From Fennellomyces sp. T-0311 (taxonomy: Eukaryota > Mucoromycota > Mucoromycetes > Mucorales > Lichtheimiaceae): 64,000 nucleotides of DNA. The notes below the pieces were generated by a model. That model saw nothing but the letters and a program-made list of their open reading frames with translations. It ran no database searches and was not told the origin of the DNA. The stretch covers positions 62,001 to 126,000 of the forward strand of contig JALLLT010000061.1 in NCBI GenBank assembly GCA_025266875.1, in the 5' to 3' direction. The position numbers were made by a program, and so were the translations under genes. Shown here one piece after another: positions 33,390-46,455 of the stretch; position 1 is the stretch's first letter; the number at the start of each line of letters is the position of its first letter.

Positions 33390-36300
33390 CCATAAACTGC
33401 GTATCAGCGAAAATTCCCGCTCATTTCATATTGAAAGAGCAGCAATTAAGTACGATATATTGCAAAAATTCTTGATGTGTATCATGCATGATCTCGTTTC
33501 GGTCTTCTCGGTAGATCGGAACTGATGCTGTGTATTTCTATTTGCGGCGATATTTCCTGTTATTAGATGAACGAAATGAACTGCGGACATGCTAAATATT
33601 AGGTTACACTCAATGTGCTGTCACGCCAAACTCATTTAATTCTTATAGACACCCGCGGATGTTTCTGCATATACAAGGCGGTTTGAAAGGTCAGGATTTA
33701 CGATCCCAGAACTGCGACAAAAAGCCTAACTCGCTCGATAATGACCTAACCAAAACGGTAAACAAACAGAAACAATACAATATACTTTCCGCTATTGATA
33801 TGTCCACGTCTGCAGCATGCGTATTTACTTTTTTTTAAAAATTCACTCGATTTCTCCATTCGCGTAACGTGTCAATGGCAAAGAAACACATAGACGCTTA
33901 CTAAAAAGTCAATCAATTAATTTGGTAGTACTTTATATTAAGAACGAAGCAATAAAGCGACACAAGTAAATCCGATTTCCTCGGTATATCAGTACTTAAG
34001 GGCTTTGACTTGACAGCTACCAATCATCAGTGGAGACATAGTTTTGGGTCTGTGAGTTCCGCATTTGCTATCTGACACCATCGCACCTTAGCGCCAAAAA
34101 TATGTACATTCATTTACTTTTTTGTAACACCTCGAATCGGATGAAAGGATTATTATTATATGTGTAGTATACCAATTATATCCGATTCCTGGAAGTCGGA
34201 CACTTTGTGAGGGAGATTTCCGGCGGGTATGTACAACTTTTTTCCAAATTTAATGACATGTCGTGCAAGCGAAATCTGATACACAGTCCCATTTACCTCT
34301 TTACGACTATTTACCATGCGTATTTCACATGATAATACGTACGTACTCATCAATAACCAGTTGAGATGTGTAAATATGGAAATTACCATTAACACCAGAA
34401 ATTACTAATGTACAATTAAAAATCAAAGATATAGGGGAGTTGATCGTTTAGAAATGTGTAGCGATATAATTGGAAGATTTGGCCCATAATCAGATGCTGA
34501 TGAAATCTCCCTCTCACATATTACTACTCTTAGATTTTTCTCTCAGTGCGACCGCGGAATCTGTTGTAATATTTAGACACCTTTTTGAATCAGTCAGCGT
34601 GTCATCCACAACCCTCTCCAACCACCCCCCCCCCCTAAGATATGAAATCAGTGCTTAAAGTCGGCTCATTGACCCAGAGCTACGATTATAGGGTTTGGCT
34701 ACGGTAAAGAAGGATGCACATGGGATGATGTTATTATCATTGTGGGAAGTCCAATCGAGTTCCCGAGGATCAAGCTGAGCAGAAGAGATATACACCAACA
34801 TCGTAAGATATCCCAAATCGTATGTAATCTTATTGCCATAATGTCTTTATACCCGGGATCGAGTCGGTTAAAGATAAGCGTTGAAAAAGTTTAATTTCCA
34901 CATGTGATATCGACATCATAGATTTTCTTACCTATTTTCACTCTCGACTTTACACATGGACTCTAACAAATACAATTGTCCCTACAAAGGAGACGATGAA
35001 CATTGACGCTTCTTGTCGAAAGTGGCCTCAAGGATTAGGGATTCAAGCACTTTAAGAAGCAGTGTATAATCCGAACGACACACAGAACCACACCCTGAAG
35101 AGTCTGTTATAAGAAGCGAGATAGGCCTTTCCTTGCGCATGTATATGTATATTTAGAACTCACGACCTACTGAAAAAGCAGCAGGTTCTGAACATCAAAC
35201 CAACCGAGATACGCATTCCCTACGGATGCAATGTGCGCGAGCACAGGATACATACAACTAGTTGGCTTCGAACAAACCACAAAAGATACCAGACCCGACT
35301 AGACCCAAACACTTTAGAAAAGGTGTGTACGAATCCGGTGTCAAAAAGAGAGGCGATCATACAAAGCACGGTTGGCTTATTTACAACTGTGGATTACATA
35401 CATTTTCTAGCTGAGCAACCAGTTTTCTCTCCAGGACTTCAGGGACCTGCATAAGCTCCTGAGCAATTCCAAAGGAGATAGTTTGCTATGACAGCAGCTC
35501 GACGTCATGTTGGCAAACCTTTGTTTAAACTATAAAGCAGCACTTCTATCACAATAAAAACCTACAACGAAATAAGTGTGAGCAAGAGGACAAATTAAAC
35601 AAGTGTGGAACCTATTGCTGCAGCTATAACACTTCATTGTTCTAGACCTCTTACTATGTACGACATGAGCAGCCTTCATCTTCAAAAAATGTGTTGATAC
35701 ATTGAACATATTAATCAGCACCAAACCACTTGATCTCTTGATTTGCCATGTATATCCTCTTTTAAGTGAGTTTACAATTGATAACCCCATCCACGGAACA
35801 TTATTGTGTGCCCAATGGTCATACCTGGACCAACGTTCGGCCATATATACAAGGCCGTCCCCGTTCGGGGATCTCTACTTAGGTGAGCACCTTTAATTGA
35901 AGCCCGTAAATTTCGGTTTTAACTGATTGGTCCTCCGGTTTGCCTGCCCGATGCGCAAGCCCTATGCAACACCCAGCAATAAATCTGAGATACGGAGGAC
36001 TTTCTTGGTTCTGTTTCACAGTATGCGTCAACATCAGAGATAGAATTTGCTAATTCTGGAGAATACTTGTATATGGATGGGATATGACGCTTGACTACTT
36101 CAACTGGCAGTTGATTTGACCAATCTTGCGCAAAATTTACATACAATGGTAAGTGTAAGTATATAAGTTACTCGCCTCAAAGTAGAGACCCCGTTACTCT
36201 TAAATAACTGAGTAAATTTCACTGTGCTGCAATATGCTAAGAAGTACAGATATAGTTACCACAGCCCACCGACATAGTAGTTTCAATCATTTTTGTGCGG

Positions 36301-37606
36301 TGGAATTTTCAGCTACGCTCCGTAAGGTGTGATATGGTATTTGAATTTTTAGAGTTTCGATTATTATGGTACTACTGTCGTATTCCACCTCCTCTATAGA
36401 GTGCCTTATCATCATTCAACACCACTAGAACCTCTCGTATTACTATTACTATGACTACTATTCTGTCGGTTCTGGTACGGTTTAGACACAATTAAAAACA
36501 GACGGTAACGAGTTGTCTCAAAGGTATTCTTATCAAAATTATAGATAAAAGCTAGTGATCTACAAAGGTCAATTTTAGTGAACGCAGAAGTTCAAGAATT
36601 GGGTTATATTCGTTGCCGAACTGCGGTATTAACCTAAGAAGAAATGATCAAACTGTCGATTTTGGATGAGATAGGGCAGAAAGATTTACGATAAAAAAAT
36701 TTATATATCGAAAAATTTATGCTGGGAAGAGTTAAACTTTATAGATGATTGATATGCGCTATTTATACCTTTCCTTAACTTATCCAATTAATACACTTTC
36801 TTGTATCTAGATTTTAGATAAAAACATAGGTTTTATATTATATTTGGATATCGAATTGTGTCTGGAATTTGGCAAGTGTTTGGATTTTGAAGCATGCCTA
36901 GACTTTGGAAGTTAGTGTCACAGCGGTTATCAGCCTTTCTTGAGAACCAGGAACGTCGTAACACTGCACAACCATACAGCTTATTATGTGCTTATTTACA
37001 GGCTCAAGTGGTTCTAAACCTTGACACACCATGAACGACCGTCCACATTAACTCAGCACCGGTTATAACACGAATAAGGTTACGATAAGCATTCGTCCCG
37101 AACTCAGTATCAACATAAATAGGAGGGTATTTTTCCATGAAATAAGCAAGCTTGTTCTGGTCTCATCTTTGAACTTCCATTCCGTATCATAGAATACTGC
37201 AACGAACTTGGTCAAAGCAAGAGGTCTTTGAAAAAAAAAATGGCCGAAAAGTGTGTCAATCACTTTGACTTCGCAAAAAAAAACAACACTTTTATGTAAG
37301 TAGCACTTGGCGAGTGTCTCATCCAGCATATGTAGACAGTTATTGGTAGAAAAAATCCGATGATAAACGCTTGCTCTAGAATAATTAAGTTTTCCCTGAA
37401 ATTGGGGTATTTTTAATTTCAGCTGAATGTTCGGGATATAAGTAAGTATGGCAAAGTATTTACTTTCTATAATATGTAGAGTTTCTGCTATGATATGTAT
37501 GTAACAAGATAAGGATCAATTATTTCTAATTGATGAGATTTCCACATTTTCTACACAAGTGTACTACTATGAGCATTATCAGCAGATATGATACAATCTA
37601 CTCGGC
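33390..37606. other. Long AT-rich intergenic region, no gene recognised
   Basis: Over 4 kb with no supported coding region, tRNA or rRNA. Short frames on both strands (for example 35233-35454 plus and 35919-36146 minus) lack domains. A small GC-rich hairpin (TCCCCGTTCGGGGA) occurs near 35858-35871 but I could not fit it to a known RNA. A C-run sits near 34626. Confidence 0.55.
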
Positions 37607-39139
37607 CTACCTGTGTTCGATTTCGTGGATAGGATCATAATCCAGATGCACAAATGCCCTTTCGACATTGCTCATCATTTCCAGTGCATCCTGCAGTGCC
37701 TCCCCAACATCATGTGCTTCACGCAAGGGACAATCCGGTGGCAAAACAATATCGATTTCAACCAAAAGGCGATCACCGACATAATAAGCACGTACCTAAA
37801 ACAAATCTTGCATTTTGAGACAAACGTTTTTAACCCCATCAACGTTTTACCGTATCAACAGCAGTGATCTTTGTTGAGAATCTGTATGCCATATAAGTCA
37901 ATTGTTTCAGGTCGTCTGTGCTGGCTGCATGACCCGTCAATCGCTGAATATTGTCTGGGATTTGCATTGAGTTCTACTCGTCGGGGCATTCAGGTTTGAA
38001 TAAACACAACTTACTTAATAGCAGGACCATCCATTCGTAAATAATGTAAATAGACAACAGAATGGCGCCGACGGGATCAAGCCATGGTAATTTGGCCCAT
38101 ACCGCTATGATCATTTGTTAGGAAACGACCTGTAAACGTTTATGGTTCAGTTCCTCACCAACGACAGGGAAAATCGTACTGGCAATGTTGAATACGACAT
38201 CGTTTTCATGGTCCTGTGCAAGTGCTTGAACACTAGAGCTGTCCTTGATCGTCCAGCACCAAAGCCACAGTACGCCCTTAATCACGATATTCGCAAGCAG
38301 AACAATGATACCTGTCGTACTCAAATCGATTGGCTCTGAAATCTTTTCTGGATCGGTCAAGCGTTCAACGGAGGTCAGCAAGACTTGGGAGAATGAGGTA
38401 GTGATAACTACGGCAAAGACAATGATACCAAGCGGCTCCATTCGTGACTATAGTAGCACATTAATCTCAAACGCACATGCACACACGACTGTAAAATATT
38501 TATTCACCTTGCCAACGGGATATTTGTAATAATCCTGCTTCCGCATTAACCTCACCGTAAAGAAGATGATTGCATTGCTCAGCAGATCCAAAAAGCTTTC
38601 AAAGGCCGATGCCAAGATTGCCATTGATCCTGTAAATAAAGCCAAGACGAACTTGGATCCAAAGAGCACCAGATTGGCGACAAACGAGAGGTTGATGGCC
38701 AACGATATGATCCAATGGGGTGTTTCCTTTTTCCGGTTGCTTCCCAACAAGGGCCGTCGAATAGCCGCCTCCTCGTCCTCTCTGTCCAAAGTGGGTGATA
38801 AATGATCATTGAAAGCTTGGTGTTCAGGCGGCTGGTATCCTCTTTTCAAGGCAGCAACCACTTCGTCAACTTCCATGAACCGATCAATCATGTCATTTTG
38901 ATGCTGAAAAAAACAATGAATCTCCAAATCTACTGGCACAGGGAAGAGAGAAATTTTTCCCTTACTTGGTAAAATTGTCGAACTCGCTTGTTCTTTATGG
39001 CGCGTAGGTGTTCGTCAGGAATGCGAAGGGAATTGAAATGAACAGGGGGAGGAATGGCCGAAGTTGCTACGGATTGCAATGATCGGCGACTTCTGAAAGA
39101 TCTAGCACTGCTTTCCAAATTCTCAGCCGGGGAGTTCAT
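37607..39139 (-). CDS. Cation diffusion facilitator (CDF/MTP) metal transporter
   Basis: Proton-coupled divalent-metal efflux protein. Six exons: 38966-39139, 38508-38903, 38159-38447, 38015-38104, 37851-37954 and 37607-37795, giving 413 residues with every junction in phase. The membrane core includes NLVLFGSKFVLALFTGSMAI and SAFESFLDLLSN, where the zinc-type HxxxD of helix II is replaced by a form resembling DxxxD-type (Mn/Fe group) proteins. Helix V carries DHENDVVFN. The C-terminal cytoplasmic domain has YYVGDRLLVEIDIVLP and FVHLDYDPIHEIEHR. I lean toward the Mn/Fe-type CDF subgroup, as in plant MTP8-11 and fungal relatives, on the basis of the helix II and V motifs; location is likely Golgi or vacuole. 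Intron 3 has a clear CTAAC branch point near 38120. Confidence 0.9.
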
Positions 39140-41591
39140 AGCCGTAGCTGGTTGGGTAAGCAAGGAAAATGAAGAGCGAAAGAAAAGGGATTATAGTGGG
39201 TTTCAGGAGAAGGAAGATGAAGTAAGAGCACGTGCGTCTTTGTTTGACTGACAGATGCTGTATGCGTTACGTACTCGGAGCTTTTGCAGTAGTAATGATG
39301 ATTTTGAACGGCTCTAGTCTGTGAAAGGTGTTATTTGTCAAATCGGGTAAACAGTTAATGTCGATCACCTCCCCTCCTTTACCCTGGTTGTTATGCTATG
39401 TCATCCTTTTGCAATAGGGGATGGTGGTATTGCAGGAAAAAAATCAGGATATTGTCCTGGTAGAGGAATTCGGGGATATACGGTGATTCCTTTATCATGA
39501 TGGATGAGATGGTTTTTTTTCTTTGTGTTACTTGCTAACGTTCAGCCATGGAGATGTTTCCTTGTTTCTAGAGCTTCGAACTAGAATCTCTTGTACTACG
39601 ATTACAAATAGTGTTCAATGCATTTACATGCATAATTATTTAAAAAGACCCTTGTTAGGTTTGCCAACTTCTTTAACAAACTTAGTATAGTGTGAAAGCG
39701 TTTCACATTGACGATATCCAAGTTTTGGATGTAAGCTTTTCAAATAAAGGGTATATTAATAATTTAAGTAAAAGGTAACATTGCTATGTATTCAAGTCGC
39801 TATTCCAATATGGTTGATATGACGCGTAACCATAAGACTTGTCGTATGCCATAAAAGTCAACTGTTTTGAATAGAGTAGCAGGATGCAAGAGTACAGAGA
39901 TCAGTGCCGTTTTCAAGGGGATCAATACAGGGTTCCCTTTATCAAGTTTTTAAGAAAGACGCTGTTTTGAATAGAATATTTGTAGAAGATGATGTAACGC
40001 TATTCTTCAGTGATGACATGGTATATGAGCACCAGCACGTTGAACTATTTCTCTTATGTGGGATTACTTGACCGCGTTGTGTGCATTGAAGAGCCAGTTT
40101 TGTCATATTCCTAATATTCTCTCCTTCACAAACGGCGCCAAGTTGCTTTCCTATTAGTTTATGTTCGCAGTAGTATGAACAGTGTAACCACCGTATTTGC
40201 AGGTCAAAATCTTTCAAAATCAGTGTATCGATGTTTACCGACTTTTTGACTCCAAGTATTCTCGATTAGAGCAAGAAGGCTGCGTTGAAGGGATCGGAGT
40301 ATACAGTTGTGCAGTTGCCAACCCCTGTGGTACTACTCACCTAGCATGCCTAGCTTATATAACAATCGTCTATAATAGTTACGGCACGTCATAAAGTCTT
40401 GGAAAATCAATGGGGAAGTGGGATGGTATCATTCACACTTTGATCAAGGTGTTATGAATATACTACATAAAATTGCTGAGATCCTAGTTAACTTGTATCG
40501 CCAAGGTAAAGTGGAAACGAACAGACCATTAATGATGACTAGAATCCTCTTACGCGATTCGGCATCTAGCGTCGTTGTATCAATCTTCTTCTGGTCTCTG
40601 TCGGCACATTGCCTTTTGGACAATCGATCGTCATCGGTTGAACGTGTCGACTGTCTCCGACATTACGCTGCCTTCTTTATCTTTTAAAACGGATCTTTGG
40701 ATCAACGAGCTGACCATATAACTGTTTGCTCTTGCAAAATTTAAACATCAGAAGGGCATATTGAACAGCCAGTTGTTCTTAACTCCAGAAAGTTCTGCTG
40801 ATACAGGCTTCGTGCCGGCTGACCATCAAAAAACGTTTTATCGGTTTTCAGTAGTTTCTGTATTACGTGGAGGATTTGGTTACTGCAATCTTTTTCTTCT
40901 TTAAAATTGGATGACCTTGGCTATTCGGTATGTGGGCAGGAAGTTTCGGTTCCTCATTGAACAAAAAAATTCTGCGCTAGTCAAAGTGCTATAAAAAAAG
41001 AGAGGGAAATAAGTACGGCGAATTCGGCGATTGTGCAAGCGTACCTTTGCCATATTGTTGTGGAGCTAGATTGATTCTTGTTGCTTACTCGCAAATGTGA
41101 ACTTTTTTGTGGCATTATCGACTTGCTGTTATTGATGCATAGTCCAAGGCTTTCGTATATCTTTTTAACGCGGCAGAGGTAACGCATAAAAGTCAATGCA
41201 GGATACCTTTCACGTAATCAGATCGACCATTTTTGATTTTGACAATCGCTGTTGTCATACCAACATCCATGAATCCAATGAACAAGTCGCACCGCCCTCG
41301 AATACGTCCATACCTATTATCCAACAAATGGAAGAAGGTATATAATAAGCGATTACATACAACTAAGTAAACTTCCGCTTGTATCCGAAAAGAACGGTCA
41401 ATAATTTAACTTTTTTCAATGCGTTGTAGGACTCCCCATGAAAATAAGACTTGTACCAAAGAAACCCCCTCCACTCCCGAATACCCATACAATGATCAGT
41501 GGCCATAAAAGGTTTGCATTGAAGACTTCACGTTAATAAAAGATAAGATAGCGCAATTAGCTTTATTATACGCATGTATTATAAGATTAAA
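39140..41591. other. Intergenic, no gene recognised
   Basis: This is upstream sequence of the CDF gene followed by AT-rich DNA with no coding signal on either strand. Confidence 0.55.
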
Positions 41592-42107
41592 TTAAGCGAA
41601 CATGGCAGCGAAGCTTGCAACAAAGAGAGTTGCCCATGCGGTGGCCTGGACGAGCATGACATTGCTCATTTCAAATGCGGAAGCAGCCGAATTATGGCCG
41701 CTGTTCTGACCCTGGGCAGTGGCGGTAGGACGGTTGTTGTTACCGTTGCCGGAGCTCTGGCCACCAAAGGTTTGCTTTGCGGCCTCGGAATGAGTAGCAG
41801 ATCTGTGGATCTCAGAGGAAATACGGCTGTATGCGGAGCTAGCAGAGTTATAAAGGGCAGTTTGACCAGCTGCTTGTTCAGACGACATCCTAATAAGTGA
41901 TTCTTCAGTCTTCGAAAGCAAATAATGTTGTAAAAAAAGACTTACAAGGAAGCCAAAGATGTTAAGGCAGGAGCTAGTACACAAGGAGAGTTGGTACAGA
42001 GTAAAGAGTATAATACACATGTTACACGGTTTATTACCTTGCTGAGCGCGAGCAACAGCAGCAATGCAAGCGATGAAAAGCAAAGCGGACAAAGTCTTAA
42101 AGTTCAT
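41592..42107 (-). CDS. Small secreted protein, probable GPI anchor
   Basis: Three exons (42038-42107, 41946-41973, 41592-41889) join in phase to 131 residues; the middle exon is only 28 nt. The N-terminus MNFKTLSALLFIACIAAVARA is a signal peptide. The mature region is polar and rich in Ser, Ala, Asn, Gly and Gln. The end is a hydrophobic tail (VMLVQATAWATLFVASFAAM) as expected for GPI addition. The role is unknown, likely cell surface. It is divergent from the glutamate 5-kinase gene with 305 bp between start codons. Confidence 0.8.
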   Translation of the reverse strand: MNFKTLSALLFIACIAAVARAQQGNKPCNMCIILFTLYQLSLCTSSCLNIFGFLVSLFLQHYLLSKTEESLIRMSSEQAAGQTALYNSASSAYSRISSEIHRSATHSEAAKQTFGGQSSGNGNNNRPTATAQGQNSGHNSAASAFEMSNVMLVQATAWATLFVASFAAMFA

Positions 42108-42160
42108 GATGGATGTTACTTTAACGAGCAAGCGCCTTTTCCCGCTCCCATCCATTACAA

Positions 42161-42168
42161 CTTTTATA
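42161..42168 (-). promoter_or_regulatory. TATA box of the GPI-type protein gene
   Basis: Minus-strand TATAAAAG lies 54 bp upstream of the ATG at 42107. This is the same spacing class as the polygalacturonase TATA box. Confidence 0.6.
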
Positions 42169-42412
42169 ACGTTGAATGAACCCTTGTCATCCTTGTTTTT
42201 ATTTGGTCCGAGACAATAGCGGTTCCACTTTTTGATACCCCTTTGCCCATGTATCGGAATAATAATTGACACTGACTTTGAAAAAAACGAGAATGACAGT
42301 CAGAGTTATGGTATTGTGGCCGAAGTTACGGATTTAAAAAAAAAAGTCAGAGAGATAAACGTGGCTTTCGGTGAGTCATGATACCTCGCTTCTTTTCTTT
42401 CACCTTGTTGCT

Positions 42413-43895
42413 ATGATTTACAAGAACCACCAAAATCAACACCGTCCAACGCGTTCCTCGCTTGTCATTGTTATTAAAGTCGGAACCACCACCATTTGCG
42501 ATGAACAAAGCCATTTCCCCCTGCTATCCAACCTTTCGTCCCTTGTCGAAACCGTCCTGAAACTCAAGGCGCTGGGTCACCGCGTTGTGCTTGTCACCAG
42601 TGCGGCCGTAGGTACTGGTCTTCGTCGACTCGATATGCCCAATAGACCTACCAAGATGGCTACGCTTCAGGTACAGACATACTCTTTTTTGACACATAAA
42701 AGTACTGAATCGACATATAGGCGGTTGCTGCAGTAGGTCAAGGTCGACTGATACGGTTGTACGATGATTTGTTTGGTCAATTCCACCAACCCGTCGCGCA
42801 GGTGCTTTTGACTAAAAACGATCTATCGGAAGTGAGTTCCTATTCGTTCCATGCGTCCCGTAAAAAAGCGCTAAACTTTTTCCTTAATTAGCGAGCGCAA
42901 TACCTTAATGCAGTTAGCTGCTTGGAAGAAATTTTGGATATCGGCGTGGTTCCGATCGTCAATGAAAACGACACCATCTGTCCGCAGGTAAGGTTTATAA
43001 GAAAACAAGGTTCTGTGATCTGGAACCAATCACCCGTTCCTTTAAGGAAATTCGATTCGGCGACAACGACACGCTCTCCGCAATTACCGCAGGCATGCTC
43101 AAGGCTGATTACCTGTTTTTGTTGACCGATGTCGATTGCTTATACACTGACAACCCTCGAACCAACCCCCACGCCAAGAGTGTATCCGTATGCGACGATA
43201 TCCAAATTCTACGCGAACAAGGTAAATAGTATATATATATAAGCAGAAAGTAACTTTGAATTGACCTGCTTCAAACAGTGTCCGTAGCATCGCGTGGATC
43301 ATCCCTGGGCACCGGTGGCATGTCAACCAAACTGGTAGCTGCTGACCTTGCCACCGCTGCTGGTGTACGAACCGTCATCACGCACGGGGCCAAACCAGGC
43401 AATATTATGAAGATTATAGAAGCGGATGATAATGGTACCTTGGTAACGCCCCACGATCTTCCCGTGGTGACCAGTGACGATTTGGCGGCGCGCAACTTGC
43501 CATTGCACACCCTGTTCACAGCCAAGGACAATCCTCTCTATGACCGCAAATGGTGGATCAAGCATGGATTGCACACTGCCGGCCGCATTTACATTGATGA
43601 AGGTGCAATGAAGGCCGTGACTTCTCGACAGCGCTCGAGTTTGTTTGCGGCAGGCATTGTGGAGGTCGAAGGTCATTTTGTTGCCAATCAGGCAGCATTG
43701 ATTATTGGTCGCAGAGTAGAGAATGGTCAAACTATCGAAGTCGAGGTCGGTAAGGGTCTGGTGAATTACTCAAGTATCGAAATCGCTCGTGTTCGTGGTT
43801 GCAGAAGTCAGGATATGGTGGACATTTTGGGCTATATGGATGCTGAATGTATCATTGATCGCGAAAACCTTGTCCGCACTTTGCAAAATGCGTAA
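42413..43895 (+). CDS. PRO1: Glutamate 5-kinase with PUA domain
   Basis: This enzyme phosphorylates glutamate in the first step of proline synthesis. Five exons (42413-42670, 42721-42831, 42892-42987, 43047-43221, 43279-43895) join in phase to 418 residues. Amino-acid kinase motifs are [56 protein letters not shown] and GTGGMSTKL. The C-terminal PUA domain includes [20 protein letters not shown] and ALIIGRR. Length and layout match yeast PRO1 and bacterial ProB. The usual kinase motif GSSS is GTTT here and TSGG is TSAA; both are conservative but uncommon. No gamma-glutamyl phosphate reductase is fused to it. Confidence 0.95.
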
Positions 43896-46455
43896 TTTTT
43901 TTTGATACCATTTCGTTTGCCTGGGAAACAACCTCATTTCATCCCCCTCTTCCGTGTATAAAAAGAAAACTTGCCAGCTTCTCAATCCCCATGCTATTGT
44001 ATTAGTCATTCATATACTAGATTCTTGGTCATCTGTACCTACTTTGCATAAAATTTCATGCTATCTATAACTTGATGACACGTGTGTTATCATGGATCAA
44101 ATATGCGCGACTCTAGGATCTCCTTTCAAGTATCTCTTAATGTTCATAATCTAGTGACACATACTAGTAAAAAAAACGCGTGAGCTTGGCAAAACACATA
44201 TCCAATCTTGTAGATATGTAGCGATATAGAGTTAGTAATGCGTCACGACAAGTACTAGCATCAAAACAGTTAGAGAGATGAAACTTCGCGTGGTACGGTT
44301 TGGTCCTGGTTCGATAAGTACACGTTTTGTTCGTGAATGCTTTGTTATAGTCATATGGCGCAAAAAAAGTGTGTAACAAACCTTCAAAGCAAAAGTATCT
44401 TGACCATATCCAGTACATAATTTGGGTAACGAAACAAGAGCTTTATCGCCGTAATCTTGCCAACCCATGATTTTACATGAAACTTAATATATTCTCCTTA
44501 TTGCATAATGCCCCACAAAAAAATCCATGTTTCTCTCCTGGACTTGGCGATGGTTGTGTTACCAATAGGTGTTGTGAACATTGCATAACTCGGATACCTT
44601 CGGTTTCAAATAAAAAAAGCATGCAAGGTAAATATAAGCACTTACTTTGTTGAGTAACCTGCAGATTTTGCGGCACACAAACAATTATCTTATCATACAA
44701 AAGGATTGTACATTGTTTTTCTGCATGATCGATTGATCATGCACGATTTGGTTTTTTTTCTTTTTACTACAGTTATATTTGCACTTGTACCATCTCATCA
44801 GCAAATTCTTTACATAGTATGGTGTCGAACTTTTGAAGCACATCTAAGCAATAATGCAGGGTATATACATGATGACTTTTTTTTAAAAAAAAAATCGAGT
44901 TTCATCGTCTACTTTCCAGCCATCTGCTGTGTTTCTTTGATTTCTCCATATATAGCAATAGCTATTCCCTCCCCTCCCTCCGATCTTTTTTTGGTCGAAA
45001 TTGGGGTTTGCCTCGCATTTGGAATTCACTAGAAACTACGGAAGCAAGAAAAAACCATCGGGGGGAGGTCAAGGCACATATAACGGGATGTTTTTTTTTT
45101 AAAAAAAAAACGCGTTTTGCAACAAATGGAAAAGATGGAACCCCATTTGTCGGTTGACCTAGGACATGGAGACCCCTTTTTCTCTTCACTATGCTACTAC
45201 TACATTTTCGCTTTAGCCAATCGGAATGTACCGACACTTACCCTAATGAGATACAGGTATACTAAATGGTTCCCGGCCCCACGCCCGATCCTCTTCCAAC
45301 AGAATAAGAGAGAACAAAGAAATCGCGCAAACGGTCATTTTATACGGGGAAAAAACAAAGGGTAGAACTTTTTCATTATAAAAAACGAGAGAAAAAATGT
45401 ACAGTTTAACTGCTGAAGCTTATCCAATGCGTATACACACGCGTAACACTCTTTTTATACATGGTTGTACAAAAAAGCCCGCACAAAGGCGTACTACATT
45501 GCCCTGGTGATTATAAGCCAAGCTAGTTAAAGTACTGTATGGCTCTTTGCAAAGCAGACCATTACAGGATCCCTGTTTCTGTTTATAGAAAACATTTGCA
45601 GATCATCCAAAAATATACCAGGTGGAGCAAAGGAAAACGACTTTAGCGATCCAAAAGGATACAGGAAAAACTTTTCTCAATGAAACAGAGGGATGGGGTC
45701 AAGTTGTTTAGGAGTCGCCATTGCCCACAGATCACCCACGCCAACGCCAGTCTCTCTCTCTCTCTTTTTTCTGCTTCTCTTGTTGCAACGCCTATTCTTT
45801 CTTTTTCCACTCCTATCCTAATTAATATAAGTTGCCAAAAATGGGGGGACGATCTTTGCAAACATTCCATTGTGGTTGTGGGACGTGTCCTTTGTTCGCG
45901 AGGGAACAAAGAGGCTCCCAATATCAATTGCACTACACGGGAAAACGTTTGCTACTGTCACATACACAGGCAACGTACTATACACGAGCCAATTTTAATA
46001 TGCGATCTTGCATTCTTGTGGTCGAAGCTTGTGTCACCGCACTTCCTTAAATGCAACATTCATTACCTTAAAGAAGGGCTCCGCACTAAAAAGGTTCATA
46101 ATGATGAGCGTCCACCCCTAAGGCACAACTCCCTTTCGCTGCGGTAAAGCTACTGTAATCAAAGCCCCTCGCAGACTACTGTTAGAGTGAGTTGAGCAGC
46201 ATGGACAGAACGGCGTGTTTTACAATATGGACCGGGGGGCTTCTTTAATAGCTCCAGGATCATCGTGATGTCAAATAAGGCCGTTTTCTGCACCAGTGAT
46301 GATTTTTTCAAAGTCAGTTTTTCCTTGGTCGCTCCAGTTTCCGTGGTTGCTTGTCGTGCAACGCTTCGCTTTTTTTTTCCTTTCACTCCTTTTCCGTTTC
46401 CTTCCTTTATAACCATTTTCGTCCTGTTGAATGCCGCCGAAAACTGCAAGGAGCC
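43896..46455. other. Intergenic, homopolymer-rich
   Basis: No gene recognised. It contains two T-run/A-run palindromes (44877-44894 and 45091-45110) and pyrimidine-rich tracts at 45745-45780 and 46365-46410. The latter directly precedes the O-fucosyltransferase-like start. Confidence 0.55.

Noticed and set aside
35830..35890. Possible small structured RNA or tRNA (GGCC...GGCC and TCCCCGTTCGGGGA stems)
   Set aside because: It does not fit a tRNA cloverleaf, 5S rRNA or U6 core; probably a chance hairpin.
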